A stretch of 64,000 nucleotides of DNA from Pseudomonas nitroreducens (GCF_024170165.1 NZ_JALJXP010000001.1:806001-870000), one strand, 5' to 3'; shown: positions 52,287 to 61,766, counted from the first letter of the stretch. The notes: generated by a model from the sequence alone, not told the origin. Numbers and translations are program-made.

Positions 52287-53851
52287 CCCGCCCGGCCGCC
52301 CTCCCAGAAATGCTCCGCCAGCATCCGCAGCTCCGCCGACAGTTCCGCCATCCGCGCGGCGCTGCGCTGGCAGGTGCCGACCTGCGCCGCGTTGCTATCG
52401 GCCGAGCCGCGGATGGCGTGCAGGCTGCGCTGCACGTCCTCGCTGGCAGCGCCCTGTTCCTCGATGGCTTCGGCGATCTCCAGGCTCATGCGCTGGATCG
52501 CCGAGACCTGCTCGCTGATCTTCTCCAGCGTGCCCGCTGCCTGACCGGCCTGGGCCAGGCTGGCCACCGCCTGGTCGCAGCAGTGCCATAGCGCGCGCAC
52601 CGAATCCTCGGCGCCCTGCTGAAGGTTGCCGACCAGCGACTGGATGTCCCGCGCGGAATGCTCCGTGCGCGATGCCAGCGCGCGAACCTCGTCGGCGACC
52701 ACCGCAAAGCCGCGTCCGCTTTCCCCGGCGCGCGCGGCCTCGATGGCGGCGTTCAGCGCCAGCAGGTTGGTCTGCCCGGCGACGTCGCGGATCACCTCGA
52801 GCATCCGCGAGATCGCCTCGCTGTGTTCCTTCTGCTGCTCCACCGCAGCACTGGCCGCACGCACCCCGGCTTCCAGCGCAGCGAGTTGCCCGCGCGTGCC
52901 GTGCACGTCCTGATGTCCGGACTGGGTGATGCGTTCGCTGCACTGCGCCGCCACCGCGCTGTGCTGTGCGTGCCGGGCGACTTCCTGGACGCTTTGCGCC
53001 AGCTGCTGCATGGCGCTGGCGACCTGCTCGGTCTCGCGCTGCTGCAACTGCGAAGCGGCGCTGCCGCCGGCCATGGCGTCGGCCAGTGCGGCGGAGTGCT
53101 CTGCCAGTTGCCGGGACGCGTCGGCCATCCGCCCGACCACCGCGGCGGTCTCCGCCTCCAGCATGCGCAAGGCGAAATCCAGCTCGCCGAATTCGTCCGC
53201 GCGGCCTGAATAGAGCTGCTGGCTCAGCGGGTTGTCGGCAATCTTGCGCGCGCGTCCGAGCAGCGCGCCCAGCGGTTGCAGGCGCAGCACCAGCCAAGTG
53301 CCGGATGCGCCCAGCGCCAGCAGGAAGGCCAGCGCGGTCAGCTTGGGTAGCAGCAGCGCGAGAAGAGCGCCGCCGGCCTGCGCCAGCAGCACACCAAGCA
53401 GCAGTTGAAGGACCAGCGGCACGCGCGGGCGACGTAATGTCCTGCCCTGGCGCATGCGCGCATAAAGGTGCTCCGCCGCGTCGATCTGCTCGGCGCCGGG
53501 GCGCGTACGTACCGACTGGTACTCCACGACCTTGCCGCCATGGCGGATTGGCGTGACGAAAGCGCTGACCCAGTAGTGATCGCCGTTCTTGCAGCGATTC
53601 TTCACCAGCCCCATCCAGCTGCGCCCGGCCTGCAGGGTCTGCCAGAGGTGGGCGAAGGCGGCGGGCGGCATGTCCGGATGGCGCACGCGGTTGTGGTTGA
53701 AGCCCACCAGCTCCTCGGCTTCGAAGCCGCTGACCTGGATGAAGTCCGGGTTCACATGGGTGACCGCGCCCTTGAGGTCGGTGGTGGAAAGGATGTTGGC
53801 ATTGATGGGCACATCCACCTGGCGCCCGGTGACGGGCATGTTGAGCTTCAT
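52283..53851 (-). CDS. PAS-domain methyl-accepting chemotaxis protein (Aer/BdlA-like)
   Basis: A 522-residue chemoreceptor. The N-terminal PAS domain (~15-120: ISTTD-like [60 protein letters not shown]) matches the FAD-binding PAS of Aer redox receptors. Two hydrophobic stretches (~150-205) anchor it; HAMP-like linker and MCP signalling domain follow, with tip [15 protein letters not shown] (~385). It therefore likely reports redox state to the chemotaxis array. The ATG overlaps the stop of the globin GGDEF-EAL gene as ATGA, so both are made together. Confidence 0.87.
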   Translation of the reverse strand: MKLNMPVTGRQVDVPINANILSTTDLKGAVTHVNPDFIQVSGFEAEELVGFNHNRVRHPDMPPAAFAHLWQTLQAGRSWMGLVKNRCKNGDHYWVSAFVTPIRHGGKVVEYQSVRTRPGAEQIDAAEHLYARMRQGRTLRRPRVPLVLQLLLGVLLAQAGGALLALLLPKLTALAFLLALGASGTWLVLRLQPLGALLGRARKIADNPLSQQLYSGRADEFGELDFALRMLEAETAAVVGRMADASRQLAEHSAALADAMAGGSAASQLQQRETEQVASAMQQLAQSVQEVARHAQHSAVAAQCSERITQSGHQDVHGTRGQLAALEAGVRAASAAVEQQKEHSEAISRMLEVIRDVAGQTNLLALNAAIEAARAGESGRGFAVVADEVRALASRTEHSARDIQSLVGNLQQGAEDSVRALWHCCDQAVASLAQAGQAAGTLEKISEQVSAIQRMSLEIAEAIEEQGAASEDVQRSLHAIRGSADSNAAQVGTCQRSAARMAELSAELRMLAEHFWEGGRAG

Positions 53852-56028
53852 CGCTGGTGCTCCAGGCGGGTCTGGAACAGTTGCTCCGGCGCCACTGGCT
53901 TGCTGAACAGGAAACCCTGGGCGTGGCGGCAGCCTTCGGCGCGCAGGAAGTCGAGGTGCTCCTGGCGCTCCACGCCTTCGGCCACCACTTCCAGGCCGAG
54001 GCTGTGGCCCAGGCCGATGATCGCGCGGCAGATGGCGCTGAGCTCCGGGTCGTCCGGCACGCGGGTGATGAAGCTGCGGTCGACCTTGAGGATGTGAAGC
54101 GGGTAGCGCTTGAGGTAGCCCAGCGAGGAATAGCCGGTGCCGAAGTCGTCCAGCGCCAGGTGCACACCCTCGGCGGCCAGCTCGCGCAGGCAGGCGAGGG
54201 TTTCCGCGCCATCCTGCATCAGCAGGCTTTCGGTTATTTCCAGCACCAGGCTGCGCGGCGACAGGCCGCTCTCCGCGAGAATCTGCTGCACCCGCGCGGC
54301 GAAGCCCGGCTGCTGCAGTTGCCGGCTCGAGAGATTGACCGAGCAGTACAGGCTGCGATGCCCCTGGCTCTGCCACAGCGCCGTCTGCCGGCACGCCTGG
54401 CGCAGTACCCAGTCGCCGACCGGGACGATCTCGCCGGATTCCTCCAGCGCCGGGATGAAGTCCAGCGGCGAGATCGACTGGCCGTTGTGCTTCCAGCGCA
54501 GCAGCACTTCCACCGCTTCCCAGTGCGGCGAATCGCGGTCCAGACGGACGATGGGCTGGTAATGCAGGCTGAATTCCTCGCGGCGCAGTGCCTGGGCCAG
54601 CGCGCTTTCCAGGTCCAGCCGGCGCTGCGCCTCGGCCTGCAGCTCCAGACTGAAGCGCGCGTACTGCGCCTTGCCGGCCTCCTTGGCGCGGTACAGCGCA
54701 AGGTCAGCGGCCTGCAGGGTGTCGATGGCCTGGCCGTCGGTCATCAGCCCGGTGATGCCGATGCTGGCGCTGACCACCAGCGTGCGGCCATCTACATGCA
54801 GCGGCTGGCGCAGGCAATCGAGCATGCGTTGCGCGACCTGCTCGGCGTCGACCAGGCTGGCGAGGTCGTCCAGCAACACGACGAACTCGTCGCCGCCGAA
54901 GCGCGCCAGATGATCGCCCGGTCGCAGGCAGCGCAGCAGGCGCTGGGAGACTTCCACCAGTACGCGGTCGCCCACCGCGTGGCCGAGGCTGTCGTTGATC
55001 AGCTTGAAGCGGTCCAGGTCGATGAACAGCAGGCCGGACTCCCGCGCGCCGGGGCGGCGCTGGCGCATCAGGGCCTGCTGCAGCAGCTCGTCCAGGCGCA
55101 GGCGGTTGCCCAGGCCGGTGAGCGGGTCGTGTCGCGCCGCATGGCTGAGCTGGTGTTCGCTGGCCTTGTGCTGGCTGATGTCGGTCTGCGAGCCAGCCAT
55201 GCGCCCGTCGGTGACCACGCCGCGTGCCAGCACCCAGAGGTAATTGCCGTCGCGCTGGCGGATGCGGTACTCGTGGCTGAGCAGCGCGCTGCTGCCGCGC
55301 AGGTGGGCGTCGATGGCCTTGCGCAGGCCGGGCAGGTCGTCCGGGTGCACGCGGGCGAACCAGCTGGTGCTGCCTTCGCCGAGGTTGTCGCGGGTCAGCC
55401 CGAGCATGCGCGCCCAGCGCTCGGAGACGTAGAGGCGGTCGTTGCCCAGGTCCCAGTCCCAGATGCCGTCGTTGGCGCCGCGCAGGGCGCGGGCATAACG
55501 CGCCTCGCTGTCCTCCAGCGCCTGGCGCTGGGCGGCGCCGTAGGTGTCGATGGCCAGCGACATGTCGAAGAACACCCGCTTGAGCAGACTGGCGTAGGTC
55601 TTGGCTTCGTGTGCATCGCCCATCAGGTCGGCGAGCATCTGGTCGAGGTACAGGCGATACGCGCCCAGGTACCACTTCAGCTCTACGCCGACCTGCTGGT
55701 GCACCAGCCCGATGCGCAGGCGGTCGCGCACGTAGTCGGCGTCCTGCGGGGCATCCCAGAGCTGGCGGTAGTACTCGAACTGGCTGCATTTCAGCCGCGC
55801 CAGCGTTGCCGGCTCGGCGAGGATCGATCCCAGCGGCGGGTACTTGCGCAGGTGATCGTAGAGCTGCTCGATGAAGCGCTGGTGGCAGCCGTCCAGTTCG
55901 GCGGCGCGGCCATGGAGATGGCCGCCATCCTCCTCGCGCCACTCCAGGTAACTCAGGCGCTGATCGACTTCCATCGTCGACAGGCCGATGCGCTCGAGCA
56001 CGCTCTCGAGCTTCGGTCCCAGGCCCAT
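53848..56028 (-). CDS. Globin-coupled PAS-GGDEF-EAL c-di-GMP enzyme
   Basis: A 726-residue cytosolic protein. Residues ~1-170 are a globin-coupled sensor domain: [31 protein letters not shown], and the F-helix [20 protein letters not shown] whose His110 would bind haem iron. A PAS domain (~195-320: [20 protein letters not shown]) is followed by GGDEF ([15 protein letters not shown], intact) and EAL domains ([35 protein letters not shown]). EVL replaces EAL, a tolerated variant. The ATG at 56028 follows AAGGAG. Oxygen-dependent c-di-GMP turnover is inferred. It overlaps the downstream chemoreceptor gene by four bases. Confidence 0.87.
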   Translation of the reverse strand: MGLGPKLESVLERIGLSTMEVDQRLSYLEWREEDGGHLHGRAAELDGCHQRFIEQLYDHLRKYPPLGSILAEPATLARLKCSQFEYYRQLWDAPQDADYVRDRLRIGLVHQQVGVELKWYLGAYRLYLDQMLADLMGDAHEAKTYASLLKRVFFDMSLAIDTYGAAQRQALEDSEARYARALRGANDGIWDWDLGNDRLYVSERWARMLGLTRDNLGEGSTSWFARVHPDDLPGLRKAIDAHLRGSSALLSHEYRIRQRDGNYLWVLARGVVTDGRMAGSQTDISQHKASEHQLSHAARHDPLTGLGNRLRLDELLQQALMRQRRPGARESGLLFIDLDRFKLINDSLGHAVGDRVLVEVSQRLLRCLRPGDHLARFGGDEFVVLLDDLASLVDAEQVAQRMLDCLRQPLHVDGRTLVVSASIGITGLMTDGQAIDTLQAADLALYRAKEAGKAQYARFSLELQAEAQRRLDLESALAQALRREEFSLHYQPIVRLDRDSPHWEAVEVLLRWKHNGQSISPLDFIPALEESGEIVPVGDWVLRQACRQTALWQSQGHRSLYCSVNLSSRQLQQPGFAARVQQILAESGLSPRSLVLEITESLLMQDGAETLACLRELAAEGVHLALDDFGTGYSSLGYLKRYPLHILKVDRSFITRVPDDPELSAICRAIIGLGHSLGLEVVAEGVERQEHLDFLRAEGCRHAQGFLFSKPVAPEQLFQTRLEHQR

Positions 56029-56067
56029 GTTCGGCTCCTTGCGGGTCTGCTGTTTTTGTCGGGCATG

Positions 56068-56123
56068 AAAAAAGCGCCGGCTCGTCGTCTCGTCGAAATC
56101 GACGGCGACCAACTCGGCGCTTT
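56068..56123 (-). terminator. Terminator or attenuator upstream of the globin GGDEF-EAL gene
   Basis: GCGCCG (56074-56079) pairs with CGGCGC (56115-56120), extended by AAA/TTT, with an inner CGTCG-AAAT-CGACG stem (56091-56104). On the minus strand it ends in six U, 40 bases before the GGDEF-EAL ATG and 70 bases after the small upstream gene. Confidence 0.6.
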
Positions 56124-56194
56124 GTCTTGCAGGCCCACAAGTCCTGCCCGGCAAAGCCAGCTTCCGCAACGGCGGAACGCGGGTGGTTTGTCTT

Positions 56195-56533
56195 TTACAC
56201 CAGGGGGCGGGGCCCCGACAACTCTTGCAGCGCGCCGCTCAGGCGCTGCCGCAGCTCGCCCAGCTCGCGGGAGCGGAAGGCATGGCGGGTGCGCTCCAGC
56301 ACACCGATGGCATCAGCCAGCAGCGCGGTGATCTTCCCGGTCTCGCCCAGCGGTGCGTCCTGGAACCAGCGGCACAGCGGCGCCTGCTGGCAGTCACAAG
56401 GGCCTTCCATCACGCCGCAGCGCAACTCATAGGCGGCCAGCAGGGCACGAACCTGACGGGCCAGCGCCGGGTCCTCGGACGCGACAAGCAATTGGACGGG
56501 ATGCCGGTGGAGAGTCATGAGGGGATCGCTCAT
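56195..56533 (-). CDS. Small Cys-containing protein of unknown function
   Basis: A 112-residue protein I do not recognise. The N-terminal part (~12-45: VQLLVASEDPALARQVRALL, AAYELRCGVMEGP) looks like the start of an alpha/beta fold; three cysteines cluster in CDCQQAPLC (~46-54) with a fourth eight residues before, which could bind metal. The C-terminal half is helical and charged. No clear ribosome-binding site precedes either ATG (56533 or 56518). It lies upstream of the globin GGDEF-EAL gene on the same strand, separated by a terminator. Confidence 0.5.
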   Translation of the reverse strand: MSDPLMTLHRHPVQLLVASEDPALARQVRALLAAYELRCGVMEGPCDCQQAPLCRWFQDAPLGETGKITALLADAIGVLERTRHAFRSRELGELRQRLSGALQELSGPRPLV

Positions 56534-56932
56534 ATCAGGGAGATGCCAATTTAATGGCTAGTGGCTATCTGATATTGACCCCTGTCATAGGCTGAGGCGG
56601 CTTGCGCCAGGGAGTCGACGGCTGGTGTGAAGTGGCTCGCATTGCGCTGCCGGGGAACTGCCAGAAACGCGCAGTAAACGTAGGGCGGATAACCCGGCAC
56701 AGGTTATCCGCCATACCCTTGGCGGCGGATAACGCTGGATGGTACCGGCCGAAACCACGGTATCAGCTGGCACGAACTGCTCCCTCTCCCTTCAGGGAGA
56801 GGGCGGGGGAGAGGGCCGCCCCCTGCACCGTGCTTCACAGGGGACTTCGATGCTTTAACGGGGGCTCAGGCGGCGTGAAGCGATGGGTATCGCTCCGCTC
56901 CACGCCATCCTGCGAAGTGCACAGGAGCGGTA
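56534..56932. repeat. Repeat-filled gap (families B, C, D)
   Basis: Contains an imperfect ATATCAG/CTGATAT inverted repeat (56534-56572), a family-C element (56680-56712) with a partial third arm GGCGGATAACG (56724-56734), a family-B palindrome (56780-56816) and a family-D copy (56879-56915). No gene seen. Confidence 0.7.
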
Positions 56933-57418
56933 TCAGTGCAGCGAACGCACCTGGTTTTCCATGATGCGCACCGCATCGGTCCAGCGCACCCAGACCTTGC
57001 CCTGCCAGTCCATCACGCTGGTCGGCTGGCCCTCGATCTGCTCCATGCGCCGGCGCGGCAGGTGCGGGTTGTTCTGCTGCGCATCGCGCAGGGTCGGCAG
57101 CACCTCGGTGCTGATCCATTGGCGCAGGCTGCGGTTCTCCGGGTGATAGAAGTGCACCAGCAGCAGCGCGTAGAGGCCGCTTTCGCTGACCAGGTAGAGC
57201 TTCTCCTTCGAGCCCGCCAGCAGCTCGTGGCGAATCTGGTCCGGGTCGAGCTTGCTCGTCACCCGCTCGCCCAGGTGGCTATTGGTCAGCTTCGCCAGGT
57301 CACGAATGACGAACCACGCCTGCTTCTCGATCAGCAGCCCGCGCAAGCGACGGTTGTAACGGGGGAACACGGTAGGAATCAGGCCTTCGTCGGCCGACAT
57401 CGAATCGGAAAACTTCAT
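56933..57418 (-). CDS. BRO-N domain protein
   Basis: A 161-residue protein matching the BRO family N-terminal domain found in phage antirepressors and some chromosomal proteins: AWFVIRDLAKLTNSHLGERV (~32-51), KEKLYLVSESGLYALLLVHF (~70-89) and NRSLRQWISTEVLPTLRDAQ (~95-114). The ATG at 57418 follows GGGAGTAACAGC; the longer open frame to 57484 lacks this. The usual C-terminal antirepressor domain is missing, replaced by ~45 residues ending MENQVRSLH. It lies just downstream of a tRNA on the same strand. Probably DNA binding; function unknown. Confidence 0.75.
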   Translation of the reverse strand: MKFSDSMSADEGLIPTVFPRYNRRLRGLLIEKQAWFVIRDLAKLTNSHLGERVTSKLDPDQIRHELLAGSKEKLYLVSESGLYALLLVHFYHPENRSLRQWISTEVLPTLRDAQQNNPHLPRRRMEQIEGQPTSVMDWQGKVWVRWTDAVRIMENQVRSLH

Positions 57419-57470
57419 GCTGTTACTCCCTGTACGTCCAGAAGCCGCCGCCCGAACAACCACAGAGGGA

Positions 57471-57637
57471 GGCGGACCGTGCAAGGGTGGAATACCGAGA
57501 CATCAGGGAAGCCCGGCCGGGCCGAAGCCCGCCTTACACGGTCCGCCATGGACAGCCGGAAGACGTTGACTGTGACAGCCAGCGTCGTCCGCCATGGCGT
57601 GTGTATGCCACCCCTGATGTCTTCAGGATTCCACTCC
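57471..57637. repeat. Nested inverted repeats upstream of the BRO-N gene
   Basis: A perfect 11-mer pair GGCGGACCGTG (57471-57481) and CACGGTCCGCC (57537-57547), plus longer imperfect arms 57485-57508 and 57612-57637 sharing GTGGAAT and GACATCAGGG. TCCGCCATGG occurs twice directly (57542 and 57588). Confidence 0.65.
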
Positions 57638-57737
57638 TGGCCACGGCGAACCGTGGCAGGCAGAACGCTACGCAGAGCCCTTGTAGGACAGCAACGCAGT
57701 TGCGGTGTAGGGGGATTCGCAAGTTGCTGCGATGGGT

Positions 57738-57762
57738 ATTCGGCTCATTTGGTGAGCCGAAT
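57738..57762. repeat. Perfect 10-bp stem hairpin
   Basis: ATTCGGCTCA-TTTGG-TGAGCCGAAT; a third CGGCTCA copy follows at 57775. It lies beyond the tRNA terminator on the minus strand. Confidence 0.6.
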
Positions 57763-57797
57763 ATGGCGGTTAATCGGCTCACCAACGCCAGAAACGC

Positions 57798-57825
57798 AAA
57801 AAGCCGCGCATCTGCGCGGCTTTTT
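57798..57825 (-). terminator. Terminator of the tRNA gene
   Basis: AAAAAGCCGCGCA-TC-TGCGCGGCTTTTT, a perfect 13-bp stem with U-tract, 11 bases past the tRNA 3' end. Confidence 0.93.
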
Positions 57826-57835
57826 GCTGAAAGGG

Positions 57836-57912
57836 TGGTGGGCCCACACGGACTTGAACCGTGGACCAAAGGATTATGAGTCCTCTGCTCTAACCAACTG
57901 AGCTATAGGCCC
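57836..57912 (-). tRNA. tRNA with CAU anticodon, probably tRNA-Ile2
   Basis: A 77-nt tRNA with encoded CCA. Acceptor stem GGGCCTA pairs with TGGGCCC (one G:U), D-arm AGCTCAGTTGGTTAGAGC, anticodon loop CTCATAA with CAU, T-arm CACGG-TTCAAGT-CCGTG. CAU could be elongator Met or the lysidine-modified Ile2; the TTTGGTC after the anticodon stem resembles E. coli ileX rather than metT, so I favour Ile2. Identity should be tested with an isotype model. Confidence 0.92.
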
Positions 57913-57928
57913 CCAGAAGGCGGGCGGA

Positions 57929-60900
57929 TTATACCGGGGCGTTCTGGCTCGCGCCAACCGGATGCAGCGGGACCAGGAACCTGTTGGCAAAGGCATCGGC
58001 CGGCAGTGGCGCGCTGAGGGCATAGCCCTGGATCTGGTCGCAGCCTTCGGCTTCGAGGAAGCGTTCCTGGGCTTCGTGTTCCACGCCTTCGGCGATTACC
58101 GTGAGGTTCATGCTGCGGCCCAGGGCGATGATGGCGCGGGCGATGGCGGCGTCGTGGGGGTCGTCCGGCAGGCCGTGGACGAAAGACTGGTCGATCTTCA
58201 GGGTGTCCAGTGGCAGTTGCTTCAGGTAGCTGAGCGAGGAGTAGCCGGTGCCGAAGTCGTCGATGGCCAGTTGCACGCCCGCGCGCTTGAGGCTGTGGAG
58301 GATCGACAGGGCTTCCTCGGTCTGGTGCATGAGGAAGCTTTCGGTGATCTCCAGTTGCAGGCGCGAGGGCTGCAGGTTGTAGTGGGCGAGCAGTTCCTGG
58401 ATGCGCTCGACCAGGTTGGTCTGGCGCAGTTGCGCGCCGGCGAGGTTGACCGACAGCGGGCCGAAGGCGGCGTGGCTGTCCTGCCAGCGGCTCATCTGCC
58501 GGCAGGCTTCGCGCAGCACCCAGTCGCCCAGCGGCAGGATCAGGCCGTTTTCCTCGGCCAGGGGGATGAAACGGTCCGGAGAAATCGCGCCGAATTGCGG
58601 ATGCTTCCAGCGGATCAGCGCCTCCGCTCCTACGAGCTGGCCGCTGGCGAGGGACAGCTTGGGCTGGTAGTAGAGCTGCAGCTGGTCGCTTTCCAGGGCA
58701 CGGCGCAGTTCGTGTTCCAGGGCCATGCGCTCGGTGGCCTGGAAGGTCAGTTCGCGGGTGTAGAACTCGACGCGGTTGCGGCCCTGAGCTTTCGCCCGGT
58801 ACATCGCGGCGTCGGCGTTCTTCACCAGGGTGGCGACGTCGCCGCCGTCGCTGGGATAGAGGCAGATGCCAATGCTGGCGCTGACGAAGAACTCCTGCTC
58901 GCCGGCGATGAACGGCTTGTCGAAGCAGACCAGCAGTTTGTTCGCTACGTGCTCGGCGTCCAGTGCGTGGTGCAGGCCGGGCAGCAGGATGATGAATTCG
59001 TCGCCGCCCTGACGGGCTACGGTGTCGACGTCGCGCAGTTGCTCGCGCAGGCGGGTGGCGATGGATTTCAGCAGCAGGTCGCCGACGGGGTGGCCGAGGC
59101 TGTCGTTGATGTGCTTGAAGCGGTCGAGGTCGAGGAACATCACCGCGCCGTGGTGATCGTCTTCCTGGGCTTCCTTGAGCGAGGCGTTGAGGCGGCTTTC
59201 GAACAGCAGGCGGTTGGGCAGGCCGGTGAGCGGGTCGTGGTGGGCCTGGTAGTCGAGCCGCGCCTGGGCGTACTTGAGGGTGGAGATGTCGGCGAAGACG
59301 CCGACGTAGTGGGTCAGTTCGCCGTCGGCGTTGCGCACGGCGCTGACGGTCAGCCACTCCGGGTACAGTTCCTGGTTCTTCCGCCGGTTCCAGATTTCGC
59401 CCTGCCAGTGACCTTCGGCGTTGAGCTGGTGCCAGAGGGCCACGTAGAAACTGGTGTCGTGCTGGCCGGAGGCAAGCAGGCGCGGCGAGTTGCCGAGGGC
59501 TTCCTGCTCGCTGTAGCCGGTGATTTCGCTGAAGGCGCGGTTGACCGCGACGATCTGCTGGTGCGCGTCGGTGATCATCACGCCTTCGGCGGTGCTTTCG
59601 AAGACGGTGGCGGCAAGGCGGAGCTTCTCCTGCATCTGCTGCTGCTCGGTGATGTCCCGGGCGATGGTCAGCATGCAGTCGTCATTGCCGATGGTGATGC
59701 GGTGGGCGGACAGCTCGCACAGGCGCAGGCCGCCGTCGCGGGTGCGAATCGGCGCGGTGAAGTCCGGGGCGCTGGAAGCGTTGTCGAGAATGCCCAGCAG
59801 CTTGCTGCGGTCGGCCGGGTTGGCCCACAGGCGCAGGTCCAGCGTGGAGCGCTCGGCGGCTTCTTCGCGGCTGTACCCGGTGATGCGGGTGAAGCCCTGG
59901 TTCACTTCTACCAGGCGGCCGTCGCTGATGCGCGAGATGAGCATGCCGTCGGGGGAGGCGTGGAAGGCCTTGGCGAACTTTTCCTCGGAGACGCGCAGTT
60001 GTTCCTGGGTTTCCTTGACCTGGGAGATGTTGCGCACCACCACCACCAGCGCCGGGGTGTCGTCGAGGACGATGTGCTGGGCCGAGAGCAGGGCGGTGAA
60101 GCGCGTGCCGTCGCGGCGGTTGAGCGGGATCTCGACGTTGTTCAGCGGCTCGCCCTGCAGGCGCGCGAGCATCGCCGGGCCCATGCCCGGTTCGCCCCAG
60201 ATGCCCAGTTCGGTGGAGGTCTTGCCCAGCGCTTCGCTGGCGGGGATGCCGATCTGCCGTTCGAAGGTGCTGTTCACCGCCAGCAACTGCCCGTCGACGC
60301 GCCGGGCGAGGACGATGATGTCCGGGCAGTGGTGGAACACCGAGGCGAACTTCTGCTCGGACAGGCGCAGGGCCTGTTCGGTGTGCATGGCCTCGGTGAT
60401 GTCGATCATCAGGCCGCGCAGGATCATCTCGTCGTCATGGTGGATCAGCGTGACGATGTCGCGAATCCAGACGATCCGCCCATCGGCGGCGAGCATGCGG
60501 TAGTCGAAGCTGTGGTTGCGTCCGGCCTGGCTCTCGCTGAGGCAGAAGTGGATGGCGCGCTCGGCGTCTTCGGGGTGCAGGGTGCGCTGCCAGAAGCCGG
60601 GTTCCAGCCAGTCCTTGATCGGGTAGCCAAGCAGCCGCTGGGCGTGGGGCGAGACGTAGGTGAAGCGGTTTTCCGCCAGGCGCATTTCCCAGGCGATGGC
60701 AGTGAGGCTTTCCACCAGTCCACGGTAGTGCTGTTCGCTGTCGCGCAGGGCCTGTTCGAGCTTCTCGCGGCGCTGCATCTCGCCGCGCAGGCGGCGGTTC
60801 ATGGTGAACAGCACCAGCAGGGTGAGGGCGGTGAGCAGGGCGATGGGGAGTACGACGCGGAACACCTCGGGCCAGATGCTGCGGCGATCCACCAGGCCGC

Positions 60901-61663
60901 CGACCCAGGGCGCCTGCAGCGCCTCGATCTGCTCGGGCTTCATGTCGGCGAGCACCTTGTCGAGGATACCCAGCAGGATGGTCTGGTTCTTGGGTACGGC
61001 CATCGCCAGCTGGTAGCGGTACGGTGTCTCGCCGCTGATCTGCAGGCCTTCGAGCTTGAGCTGGCGCAGGTTCCAGACGCTGGAGGCGAGGTCGCCGACG
61101 AAGGCGTCCACCTGACCGGTGGCCAGCGCCTGCAGGCCGGCGGCGATGCTCGGCAGTGGCTGCAGGTTGAGGTCGGGGTGGTTGGCGACCAGCAGTTCGT
61201 GGGGGGCGTAATGGGCCACCACGCCGACTCTCAGGCCGTACAGCTCCTTCACGTTCGCCGGCTCCGGTCCGTTGCGGCGGGCGAGGATGATGATCGGGAA
61301 GTCGAGGTAGGGGCGGGTGAAACTGAGGTAGTCGAGGCGCGTGGGTGTGGCCATGACGCCGGGGAGCAGGTCGACCTGGTCGGCACGGGCCTGTTGCAGC
61401 AGGCCGTTCCAGTCCTTCGGCTCGACCGACTGCAGCTTCACCTTGAGCTGTTCGCTGAGGTACTCCACGTAAGTCGGGGCGAGCCCCTGATAGTGGCCTT
61501 GCGCGTCGCGGAACTCGAAGGGGGGCCAGGAGGCGTCGACGCCCAGGCGCAGCGTGGGGTGCGCCTGCAGCCACTGCTGCTCCTCGGGCGTGAGGCTCAG
61601 GGCGAATGCCTGTCCCGCCCAGAATGCGAGGCACCACAGTAGAACTGCCTGCAGACGCGGCAT
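57929..61663 (-). CDS. rmcA: RmcA-like periplasmic-sensor PAS4-GGDEF-EAL protein
   Basis: A 1244-residue inner-membrane c-di-GMP enzyme like P. aeruginosa RmcA, which tunes c-di-GMP to redox state/phenazines and arginine. Signal peptide (1-22); periplasmic SBP_bac_3 domain (~25-255: LRLGVDASWPPFEFRDAQGH, SVWNLRQLKLEGLQIS); membrane helix (~283-303); four PAS domains (~330-800); GGDEF (ARQGGDEFIILLPG, ~880) and EAL ([47 protein letters not shown]). Both catalytic motifs are intact. I use the ATG at 61663 with GAGG upstream; one at 61675 is possible. It follows rpoD on the same strand after a terminator. Confidence 0.93.
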   Translation of the reverse strand: MPRLQAVLLWCLAFWAGQAFALSLTPEEQQWLQAHPTLRLGVDASWPPFEFRDAQGHYQGLAPTYVEYLSEQLKVKLQSVEPKDWNGLLQQARADQVDLLPGVMATPTRLDYLSFTRPYLDFPIIILARRNGPEPANVKELYGLRVGVVAHYAPHELLVANHPDLNLQPLPSIAAGLQALATGQVDAFVGDLASSVWNLRQLKLEGLQISGETPYRYQLAMAVPKNQTILLGILDKVLADMKPEQIEALQAPWVGGLVDRRSIWPEVFRVVLPIALLTALTLLVLFTMNRRLRGEMQRREKLEQALRDSEQHYRGLVESLTAIAWEMRLAENRFTYVSPHAQRLLGYPIKDWLEPGFWQRTLHPEDAERAIHFCLSESQAGRNHSFDYRMLAADGRIVWIRDIVTLIHHDDEMILRGLMIDITEAMHTEQALRLSEQKFASVFHHCPDIIVLARRVDGQLLAVNSTFERQIGIPASEALGKTSTELGIWGEPGMGPAMLARLQGEPLNNVEIPLNRRDGTRFTALLSAQHIVLDDTPALVVVVRNISQVKETQEQLRVSEEKFAKAFHASPDGMLISRISDGRLVEVNQGFTRITGYSREEAAERSTLDLRLWANPADRSKLLGILDNASSAPDFTAPIRTRDGGLRLCELSAHRITIGNDDCMLTIARDITEQQQMQEKLRLAATVFESTAEGVMITDAHQQIVAVNRAFSEITGYSEQEALGNSPRLLASGQHDTSFYVALWHQLNAEGHWQGEIWNRRKNQELYPEWLTVSAVRNADGELTHYVGVFADISTLKYAQARLDYQAHHDPLTGLPNRLLFESRLNASLKEAQEDDHHGAVMFLDLDRFKHINDSLGHPVGDLLLKSIATRLREQLRDVDTVARQGGDEFIILLPGLHHALDAEHVANKLLVCFDKPFIAGEQEFFVSASIGICLYPSDGGDVATLVKNADAAMYRAKAQGRNRVEFYTRELTFQATERMALEHELRRALESDQLQLYYQPKLSLASGQLVGAEALIRWKHPQFGAISPDRFIPLAEENGLILPLGDWVLREACRQMSRWQDSHAAFGPLSVNLAGAQLRQTNLVERIQELLAHYNLQPSRLQLEITESFLMHQTEEALSILHSLKRAGVQLAIDDFGTGYSSLSYLKQLPLDTLKIDQSFVHGLPDDPHDAAIARAIIALGRSMNLTVIAEGVEHEAQERFLEAEGCDQIQGYALSAPLPADAFANRFLVPLHPVGASQNAPV

Positions 61664-61733
61664 GAAGGGCCTCATTCCAGGGGGGACTATGCCGAAGTGT
61701 AGACGTGGCACTTTGCCCGATGGAAGGCCCAAA

Positions 61734-61762
61734 GAAAAACCCCCGGTTTTGGCCGGGGGTTC
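61734..61762 (-). terminator. Terminator of rpoD
   Basis: AACCCCCGG/CCGGGGGTT stem with A-run at the left giving the U-tract on the minus strand, five bases after the rpoD stop. Confidence 0.9.
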
Positions 61763-61766
61763 TTCG

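Noticed and set aside
53857-56331. 824-codon plus-strand open frame opposite the globin GGDEF-EAL gene
   Set aside because: Same reason; the minus-strand protein has every expected motif.
57419-57912. Prophage or genomic island at the tRNA
   Set aside because: No integrase, no phage structural genes and no direct repeat of the tRNA 3' end inside the window; only the BRO-N gene hints at it.
57962-61642. 1226-codon plus-strand open frame opposite the rmcA-like gene
   Set aside because: Antisense shadow of an intact GGDEF-EAL gene, Val/Gln/Gly-rich with no domain signature.
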